Below, piece by piece: positions 56,841 to 64,000 of a stretch of 64,000 bases of DNA. Positions within the stretch are counted from its first letter, which is position 1. Every line of letters starts with the position of its first letter. Below the pieces are notes generated by a model. It saw only the letters and a list, made by a program, of their open reading frames with translations, ran no database searches and was not told where the DNA came from. Location of the stretch: NCBI GenBank assembly GCA_029204225.1, contig CM055097.1:56975601-57039600 (forward strand), in the 5' to 3' direction. This DNA comes from Diphasiastrum complanatum. Taxonomy: Eukaryota; Streptophyta; Lycopodiopsida; Lycopodiales; Lycopodiaceae. A program made the translations under genes and the position numbers.

Positions 56841-57191
56841 ATGGCGCAAGACCAAGTAAGCAAAAAGTACCTTTATCAGGGTCATGTCCATGGAGAGGCA
56901 GTGAGCGGCATCAAGCTCCTGGCTCTCAAAATACATGACGAGAGCAAAAATTTTGCAGGCTCTGCCATAGTTGACACTAGTTCTGCTGTACTGGAGACGA
57001 TTACCGGCACATTGTACACCGATAACCTGCATGAGCTACACAATAACACGGTTAGCTTCAAGTTCAAGACGGAACACGATAGATTCATTGTCAGCTTCTA
57101 CGATAAGCATGAAAAGTGGCTGGGTGTTGTCGAAGCTAACCCTATCAAGAGCGTCACTGTGCCTGGTCAGGGGACTGGATGTTGGGAATAG
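56841..57191 (+). CDS. Small unrecognised protein, cassette copy 3 (116 aa)
   Basis: Intronless frame from ATG 56,841 with the same start context. It differs from copy 2 at about seven positions (K for R near residue 9, Y for S, N for T in KNFAG, V for G in SAVLET, EHDRF for EYDKF, I for V) and ends GTGCWE because of changes in the last codons. The spread of replacements without any frameshift suggests that the protein is, or recently was, under constraint. Upstream repeats are shorter than at the other copies. Its 3' block matches for only about 0.4 kb. Confidence 0.82.
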   Translation: MAQDQVSKKYLYQGHVHGEAVSGIKLLALKIHDESKNFAGSAIVDTSSAVLETITGTLYTDNLHELHNNTVSFKFKTEHDRFIVSFYDKHEKWLGVVEANPIKSVTVPGQGTGCWE

Positions 57192-57600
57192 GATTCATAG
57201 TTATCCGCATCTTATTCTATGAAATCGGCATATGCTTCCTCATGTCATTTGTGCTATATGACGAAGAAGCTTGTTATAATAGTATAGTGAATGCCGTTGT
57301 TAGGACTAGTGCGATGCTGTTGGATCACATAGTTGTGATCGGATTACTAAATCGTAATGATGTTGCTGCTATGATAATATGATAAACATTATGGTTTTGT
57401 ATTACGTGATTGTGATTGTGTTGTCCGGCGACGTCTGATGCGTAGATACCTGCCTTTCTTTTGGTTGAGTGTGTAACAATATTGGACATTATGCTCAATG
57501 GTTGTTGTTTTACTTCATGCCGGCTTGTCCAGAACTGCTTAATCCAGCGCATTTTGAGATCTCTCCTGATTTCTTTTATGCACACAGCACGCACAACTAG
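57192..57600 (+). repeat. Partial 3' block of small-gene cassette (copy 3)
   Basis: Matches 35,388-35,790 with more divergence than copy 2, then similarity stops at about 57,600. Confidence 0.8.
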
Positions 57601-58870
57601 ATCTGCTAGTTGTGTTCAATTGCAACTAGGAAATATGAAAACCCTTGCTGCACCCATACAAGTCATTGATGCACGAACATCCTACATTATTCAAGCATGA
57701 AGCAACCTGTTTAAAATTAGATAAAGAACTTAATCCTATCAGATACTCACAAGAGACAAGCTGTAACGAAAAACACTGAGTGTGATGAACAAATCTTATC
57801 ATATATTCGTAGAAAACAAAGCACATACGTATATACAGAGATTTGGGTGTCCTTTTTCTCCACAACTGTCTCTAATCAACCTTTTGGCGCCAACTCTAGG
57901 CTTGCTAGCTCATTCCGATGCTTCGCTTCTGACGATTCTGCATCAGAACAGCATTGCTGGATTGCAGATTAGAAAGGATGATTGCATGCCAGTTGGGTTG
58001 CACTATCTGATTCAAACACTGGCAAATTACTGATTACGAAATTAGCTTATCTTTGCTAACGGACTGCAATGCACTATCTGATCCATGAATGAATTACGAT
58101 GCAGGTTTCATGCTTATCTTTAGTAAGAATGTACTGCTAGTCCAGGATTAAGCGCAATTGATGACTGCAGAATATTTAGTTTTTAGTCCAAGTATGGCAA
58201 CAGCTTCTAGATAGATAGTTATTGCATTGCGCTGCTTTATCTATCATGGTCGAAACACGACAATACACGTGATAAGCACCAAAAAAACTAGTCTAGGCTT
58301 AGGAGAAAGGTTAGATTGCATGTCTGAAAGGATTGTGAAATTAACCAAGCTCTAACGGATACAAAAAGATAATTGTGATCGTCCAGATTTCAATAAGATA
58401 GAAATTGCGTGGAAATTGTTAAAAATGTGTAACATTAACGAGTTTAGGATTTAGCGACACAAAAGTAGCGTTGCATGGTATTTTCTTCAGTTTTGGAGCT
58501 CGAAAGCTCAACAACTTCTGAATCACCATTCATATGACCTGGACATAACCACCGGATGTAGCAACTTAGATCAAAATTCGTGTCTCTGTTAAGGCCTCTG
58601 TAATGGCTGCCATTTCATATGCAGCAGCGGCTTCCTCCACTCTGTCTGGATGCAAACATCGGCACTATAATTTTTCTGAGAATATATAAATAATTTATCA
58701 ACAAAAATGTTGCATCAAAATAGGCAATCCGGATACTATGGATATAGGATGCTACCTAGTCGTTGTGATCTCTTGTAAATCAGAAGATATGATGGTTTAT
58801 TTCCTCCAGCTACACTAGGCATTATGAAGTTATTCAAATCCAGGGAGGTATATATATACACAAAAAGACA
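57601..58870. other. Interval without recognised gene
   Basis: Frames at 57,626-57,865 (-) and 57,782-58,033 (+) show no domain. A - strand alanine-rich piece near 58,645-58,580 (EEAAAAYEMAAITEALTE) might be an exon; parent unknown. Confidence 0.45.
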
Positions 58871-58892
58871 TCATTCTAAACTTATTACTAGG

Positions 58893-59308
58893 CAGGAGTA
58901 GGAGCATATTCTCCCAGAAACCTTGCATATTTGTGCATGAAGCCATGTCCAGCAATGAGGCTTCATGTTTCTGGCCAGAGAAAGTTGCACAGGTTTGGAG
59001 ATAGATACCTGTACAAGAAAAATGCAGTTCGGATTTATGAGAAAATTATGAGCAAGTAGCAGTTTTTGCTGATTGGATGATAAAAGATTTGAGTAGAGAT
59101 CACCTTCTCCTACAGCGAGCTTTGTCAAGAGATCGATGATGTTGGGACAGCTGGTTTGGCACGCTGGCTCGCAGAATCGAGCAGCAAATTTGGGATCGAG
59201 CAGGCCGTCTGTTGATAACCCAATTGCCATTCTCTCCAAACCACATGCATTGAGGCATTCATCGGTTTCGATCAAATCAATGCTCTTCTCCGCCATGATC
59301 ACAGATGT
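58893..59308 (-). pseudogene. PAR1-family gene, last two exons
   Basis: Penultimate exon 59,308-59,104, bounded by TGGTGCAG and GTGATC splice sites, reads SVIMAEKSIDLIETDECLNA, CGLERMAIGLSTDGLLDPKF, AARFCEPACQTSCPNIIDLL, TKLAVGEG. The IETDEC..ACG.(D/E)R..(I/V)G.S(S/T)D.LL.P.F....C.P.C...CPNI(V/I)DL...LA.GEG pattern, with paired cysteines, is that of the plant PAR1 (photoassimilate-responsive) secreted-protein family, whose role is poorly known. After an intron of 95 bp the last exon (from 59,008) continues IYLQTCATFSGQKHEASL; a plausible C-terminus (FMHKYARFLGEYAPTPA) needs a one-base frame change. The upstream exon with the signal peptide was not found, so this is a truncated gene or pseudogene. 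Confidence 0.82.
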
Positions 59309-59639
59309 CTGCACCAACAATAATAAATGAGCAATTGGGTTTTCTCTATGCAAGGCATCAGATCCTTTACTCAAAGCTTGAAACATACGTAATTGACGTT
59401 CAGTCGATTTTAAGGCCATTTTCGGCCCTAGATTATTTTGCATAATTGTGCTCATTTGGGAGTTTGTGGCTCCTGTACGCTGGCTGCACACATTCTCTTG
59501 TAAGCGTGCTCTCTCTACACAGTCTTTGTGGGTGTTCTATCTCCACATTCTATTATAGCATAGATGATTTTTCGATCACTCTTCCACGCTACATAGCATG
59601 TGCCATTGTTGGCTCTGAACTACAAATTCACTAATACGG

Positions 59640-60185
59640 GAATGTAGTAAACTCAAGATTGGTCCGATTTCAATGATCTATTGTGAGTGATAAGGACCAA
59701 AGCCGCATGTTAGGAATCAAATCTGGGTTATTTATCTCAACTTATGGGCTTCAAATATGAGCTATTTGATTTCCCTAAATTTCACCATTCTTGAATTTGG
59801 TCATCAATGTGCAAGCTTGAGTCATCAGAGCCAATATTGGTCTATCTTGATTTAGAGATATCATATTTGATCAATCTTGAGTCATCGGGTTCAATCCCAT
59901 CAACAAGCGGTCAATCTCGAGTAATCCCAAGATACTAAATGCAAGATTGGTCAATTATCCTCGCTCAATAACCTGTGTAAAGTAATAAGCATCAATCTGA
60001 ATGTTCTTTTCCTCAACACAAGGACCCAAATTGAACTATCTCGCACGATAGACATCAAATTTGAGTTATATGTCAATTTTACCGATGATATATGTAGGGG
60101 TCAAAACTGAGCTCTCTGATAAGGGCAATCTAAAGCTACTAAACTTGAAATTGGTCAAACTAAAACCCTCAATGAGCTGCGTGGA
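59640..60185 (+). repeat. Degenerate TCAATCTTGAGT-type repeats
   Basis: Phrases such as TCAATCTTGAGTCATCGG, CAAGCTTGAGTCATCAGAG, TCAATCTCGAGTAATC and CAAGATTGGTC recur loosely on a 40-60 bp scale. No coding frame. Confidence 0.45.
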
Positions 60186-60190
60186 TGAAC

Positions 60191-60223
60191 TTTCCCAGTT
60201 TTAAGTTATTTAAAACTGGGAAA
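60191..60223. repeat. Perfect 14-bp hairpin
   Basis: TTTCCCAGTTTTAA, a 5-base loop GTTAT, then TTAAAACTGGGAAA. The outer bases GATGA / TCATC extend the stem after a 2-base mismatch. Confidence 0.85.
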
Positions 60224-60289
60224 TTTCATCCTTAAGCTTCCTTCTTGTTACCAGGAATCATCATCATCTGTGTGATCTTCCATTAGTTA

Positions 60290-61060
60290 TTAGGTAAGGT
60301 GCACTGTGATTAGATTTAATGGTGCACTAGTTCCAGGTCTTAATGGACAATTCTTGTAGCAGTGTCCATATCCGCATTCTCGACAAAAGGGTGTGTATTG
60401 TCCCTTGTAAGGACATTCTGCAATTCGATGGCCTTAGTCACATTCGTAACATCCATAGTTTCTACCACCTTGACTCTAAGGTTGAGCCGCATAGGTCGTG
60501 TAATATTTGTTAATGGCTGGATCCACAAACATCTCGTCCGGCTCGAACCATTGTTGCTACTTAGGTTGAGGTAGTGCTGGTACTTCTTGTTCCGCTGCTG
60601 CTAAATTCACATGAGCCACTTAGTTGTTAGTTGACCCTGGTGGTGTAGGTAAGGCCATGCACTGCTGATTGTTCGGCACGCCATACCTCGGTGCCGCATT
60701 GGATGCCCCTTGATGATAAGGATATGAGGTTTGATAAGGACTCCTCTTCTACTGTATAATCCAGGGGTTAAATGGGAAAAATGTCGTCTCGTGCAATGAT
60801 GTGTTGCATAGATGGCAGAATCTCTGTGTCAATCTTAGGTTTTGCTTTAAAATCGGACTCTCATTGGCTGTATGGTTCTGAGTGCAAGCTGAGCACCATA
60901 CATTTTCTCGACGGGGTTACTGCAGTTGAGTCTGTTCTAGTGGATTTGGAATTGGTGCTACAGCTCCCTACAAGGCCTTCAGTTTCTGATCAAATTGTGC
61001 TGTCAATTGTTCCATCTGCTACTTTTGTAGCTTTGTCATTTGTTCCATCAACAACTCGGT
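60290..61060 (-). pseudogene. Gag fragment with several zinc knuckles
   Basis: The - strand reads TELLMEQMTKLQK, WCSACTQNHTANE, a stop-containing proline/glutamine-rich stretch, and then GCYECD, stop, GHRIAECPYKGQ and CRECGYGHCYKNCPLRPG. These are at least two CCHC-type knuckles (C-x2-C-x4-H-x4-C), with one carrying a stop codon, plus one knuckle-like CxxC...H. Typical of gypsy gag nucleocapsid. No protease follows. Frameshifts and stops make it a pseudogene. Confidence 0.75.
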
Positions 61061-61072
61061 GAATAGGTTGCA

Positions 61073-61348
61073 CTACAAGAATTACCGCGATTTTCGACGG
61101 GATTTCTGACATGAAATCGCGTTTTAATTTTTTTTTAATTGACGCGGGTGTCGAAAAATGTGTCGCTACAAGGTCGTCGGAATCCGTCGCATTTAAAATC
61201 TGTCGAAATCCGACGCCAAGCCCAAAACCGGCCACCGGCCGGTAAAAATGAACCGCAGAACATGCCACGTGGACATCGGATTCCAACGGCCCGGCCACAT
61301 GGACGTCGGATTCCGATGTCCACGTGGCAAAAAAAAACGAAAAAAAAA
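61073..61348 (+). mobile_element. CACTA-like terminus fused to chromovirus LTR
   Basis: Starts CACTACAAGAATTACCGCGA, the common plant CACTA terminus, and carries GACATCGGATTCCAACGG, GACGTCGGATTCCGATGT and similar subterminal motifs. It ends in a poly-A/T stretch that runs directly into LTR sequence at about 61,350. The opposite end of the element is missing. Confidence 0.72.
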
Positions 61349-61349
61349 T

Positions 61350-61720
61350 TCTTAGGTGGGCACGTGTCGCCGGCAGGATCGTGCTTGATGGGACCCACTG
61401 TGCTATGCCTATATAGTGGTGGGGTTTCCCTCTTTCCATTCACTAAGTCTACCCGGGAGTTGATGGATGGAGAGCACGTGCATTAGCCAGGATGTATCTC
61501 CAGGCCAGGAGATGTGTGGTAGGGAGAGCCGAGTGCGATGGCTGGTGGTATGGGACGCCAGTTATCGTAGGAGGCTTGACCGGGCATGACTATGTCGATT
61601 GCTCCAGGGCATGGGGGTGGGTCGTTTGTGACCCTATGGTTGGGCAGTTATGGTGCGTCGTCACTGGTATGGGGTGTGCGGAACCTTCAAGGCAGTCGAT
61701 GATCCTAGGGAGTTGTAATA
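61350..61720 (+). repeat. 5'-truncated chromovirus LTR
   Basis: Lacks about the first 100 bp of the LTR, then matches 37,262-37,613. TATA-type CTATATAG near 61,411. Confidence 0.93.
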
Positions 61721-61722
61721 GT

Positions 61723-61736
61723 TGGTATCAGAGTCG
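61723..61736 (+). other. Primer binding site (initiator tRNA-Met type)
   Basis: TGGTATCAGAGTCG, two bases after the LTR end, identical to that at 37,616. Confidence 0.9.
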
Positions 61737-62820
61737 TCGATTCTCTCAAAGGTGCACACGTTCCCCTTTATGCCTTTGTGTTGGGTATTTCTTTACTTGG
61801 GAAGGTGGCTGTATTTGCGTAAGTTATCACAACCTTAGAATCAAGGTAAATCTTGTTTGGTTGTGTGTATTTGTTTAATAGTATAGTTGGATTAGTTTTA
61901 TTCTCCTTGTTTCTCAGTGAAAAATTTTTTTTAATTTCCTATATTGACCTTGTGAATTTAGAGTTCATGGTTTTATTCTTACCTTTGTAAGAATGTACCT
62001 TTTAATTTTTTTTGGTTATGATCTTGAGGATGAAGTTAAACAAACCTCCCCCTTCTAAAAAAAAAAAAAAAATTAGATAAAATAAGTTTAAGCTTGGATT
62101 GGGCTCTTAGGCATTTTTTGCCTTTTGGTGATGCTGCTGTACATATCTGACAGCCCTTGGTTTTGATGAGGGACAACAAAGGCACATCTGCCTTCTGGTC
62201 AGACTGTGGGGTTTTTATTCGGTCAGCTCTTCACGAGGAACTGACTGGTGGTTTGTGGAAGGGTGGGGAGTCCTTTTTTCATAACCTTCAGACCTGCGTG
62301 GTGCCTACAGTCATTCGGAGGCTGTTTACTAGTACATGTCAGAAAATTCTGAAAAAAAAAAAAAATAGAAGAATAAATAATTGAGCCAGGAATCCGTCTG
62401 CCTAGTGCCCGCGAACTCTGACCCTACAGCTCAGGAGTCTTCATTAACTTTTCAATTTGCGGGTACGGTACAGTACCTAGACTAAGTTATTTTGCAAGAG
62501 GATGAGGGAGCAGAGAGTAATACCTCCCTCGCAAACTATAGCAGGGCCCTGTAGCACCTGGCTACGTATTTTTCTGGTTCGAGAGAGGGTGTGGCAGCGA
62601 TCGGAAAAGCCGACATCTCTCAAGAATGGAACCGACAACTTTGATGAAAAATCGGTATAAGAAAAATATTACAGAATCAAAAAGTTCTCAAAATCGAGTG
62701 CTTAAGAAATATGCAAGATTTTAGACGGTTAGTTTTTTTTTACAAGAAAATGTGCCTCTCACATGTATACATGGAAAGATAAAATACTGCACTCTTTGAA
62801 AAGTACAGGAAATTTTAGGA
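61737..62820 (+). other. Chromovirus 5' leader, non-coding (second copy)
   Basis: Direct match to 37,630-38,700, which likewise ends abruptly. No gag. Confidence 0.75.
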
Positions 62821-62984
62821 CCACTCCCGAGTCTCCCAGACTCCAGAGGGCCAAACTCCGAAGTTTGAAATTTTTGTTTTATTTATGAAATTTGAATGTT
62901 CATTTCCAAATTCCACTGCATGAGGCAGCGGGCTTGCCGCTTGAAAGTTGAGCTACGTTGGTTGTTGCATGAGCTACATTTTGT

Positions 62985-63510
62985 TGCCGCAGCTTGCGAG
63001 GGTGAGCACTAAGCAATGAGCACTGGTGAGGCAGCGAGGAATCTGGATCAAGATTTGCGAGGGTGAGGTACTGAGGCAAATCAATGAGCACTGGTGAGGC
63101 ATCGAGGAATCAAGATCAAGATTTACGAGGGTGAGGCAGTGAGGCAAATCCAAATCGTCATTGCTTCCTTGAGCAGCTGAGGCAGTTCCTTGAGTAGCTG
63201 GGGCGCGACAGAGGCTGGGAGGGCTGGAGCGACTGTGAGGCTTGAGCGATGGTGTGGCTGCTGGCAGCTGGCTGTGAGTAGTGATCCACTGGTGACTGAG
63301 GCAGCGAGGGTGAGCACTGAGCACTGGTGAGGCAACGACAGTGAGCAGTGAGCACTAGTGAGGCAGCGAGGATCAAGATTTGCGAGGGTGGGCACTAAGG
63401 CAGTGAGGCGCGATCAGAATCCAGATCATCGTTGTTTCCTTGAGCAGTTGGGGCGCGACAGAGGCTGAGAGGGCTGGAGCGACTGTGAGCGATGGTGTGG
63501 CAGCTAGCTA
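62985..63510 (+). repeat. Minisatellite of GAGCACTGGTGAGGCAGCGAG units
   Basis: A complex tandem array in which GAGCACTGGTGAGGCAGCGA and CAAGATTTGCGAGGGTGAG alternate, with a longer repeated unit (GGGGCGCGACAGAGGCTG, GAGGGCTGGAGCGACTGTGA) at about 63,200 and 63,450. It is unusually G-rich for this window. Frames on either strand are repeat artefacts. Confidence 0.85.
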
Positions 63511-64000
63511 CTATTGGCAGCACTGTGGCTTTTTGAGACTTGAGGCTTTGAGCACTGTTCAGAATGAGCCTTCAACTTCCAAAATCGACTTGGGAGACCT
63601 TGAGCTCGATTGGTCTCGTACATTGTAGCATAAGAACATTCTAGCCTATTGCATTTGATCAGAAAGTTGTTCGAAAATGTATGATTCAGCTCGATAAGCC
63701 GTAGACCTTCAATAAGCAAGACACACTAGTCTTCTAATGTAGCCATTCTGAACATGTAAATGTATCTACGAAAAGTACCAGAATAATAATTCTGAAAGCC
63801 TTTTAAACTCTCTGTTGTAGAGCGAAACCCTCCAGCTTAATGTCTCAAGCATCGAAACAACATTAAGTTACGACCACAAGCAGGGCTCGAAACTTTAAAA
63901 ATACAACTCAGTAGACTGAGATATATGCTGGTTACATTGAAGATTGAGTCTGTGTTCGCTCTACTTTCCTGCACGCAAGCGGAGTATAGTAAATGAATAA
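63505..64000 (+). repeat. Duplicated block of unknown nature (copy 2)
   Basis: Direct match to 40,365-40,870, running off the window end. A short shared open piece (KIDLGDLELDWSRTL) ends at the same TAG. Confidence 0.78.

Noticed and set aside
62900-63395. Leucine/serine-rich frames of 63-116 codons on the - strand
   Set aside because: They are translations of the G-rich minisatellite.

Overview
This window is nuclear DNA from a land plant. It contains plant-type LTR retrotransposons (Ty3/gypsy chromovirus, Athila/Tat-like gypsy, Ty1/copia), CACTA-like ends with subterminal repeats, a hAT-like transposase, and remnants of plant nuclear genes: an ARGONAUTE, histone H4, a UBA/UBX protein, and a member of the plant-specific PAR1 family. 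Very long CT/GA microsatellites and heavy TE decay suggest a large, repeat-rich genome. A fern or another seed-free plant is my guess, at low confidence. No rRNA gene, tRNA gene or CRISPR array was seen.

The only genes that look intact are three near-identical, intronless copies of a short unrecognised protein (116-119 aa) at 35,037, 52,952 and 56,841, all on the + strand. A fourth copy at 6,732-6,764 (- strand) is reduced to its first codons. Each copy sits in the same cassette: diverged ~0.7-kb repeat units, a CT/GA microsatellite, a stretch rich in AAAGTTTATTCTTCTT, a TTTATA box, a CTCACTCACTC-rich leader, the ORF, and a conserved 3' block.

Layout. 1-3.4 kb: repeat units and microsatellites. 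3,661-5,884: internally deleted chromovirus with a perfect 5-bp target duplication. 5.9-10.34 kb: left arm of a large inverted duplication whose partner is 31.55-37.45 kb. 13.7-14.7 kb: broken gene resembling a DNA N6-adenine/N4-cytosine methyltransferase. 15.4-31.5 kb: nested TEs, in which a - strand gypsy pol is split by a + strand LTR element at 19,642-25,879; a second inverted pair (15.4-16.6 / 26.97-28.2 kb) lies here. 31-37.6 kb: right arm with the first intact small gene and a UBX-protein pseudogene. 37.2-40.9 kb: LTR, leader and flanking block, repeated at 61.35-64 kb. 41.5-43.7 kb: gene fragments including ARGONAUTE. 44.6-47 kb: hAT pseudogene. 47-51.5 kb: repeat units, a protease fragment and a histone H4 pseudogene. 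51.5-57.6 kb: two more gene cassettes separated by a rearranged gypsy fragment. 58.9-59.3 kb: PAR1-like exons. 60.3-61.1 kb: gag zinc-knuckle fragment next to a CACTA-like end.

The locus appears to have grown by segmental duplication (direct and inverted) of one small-gene cassette, later invaded and broken by TEs. The transposon shared at the same target site in both inverted arms implies that the chromovirus inserted before the inversion-duplication. All boundaries and homologies come from reading the sequence by eye; no alignment or database search was run.
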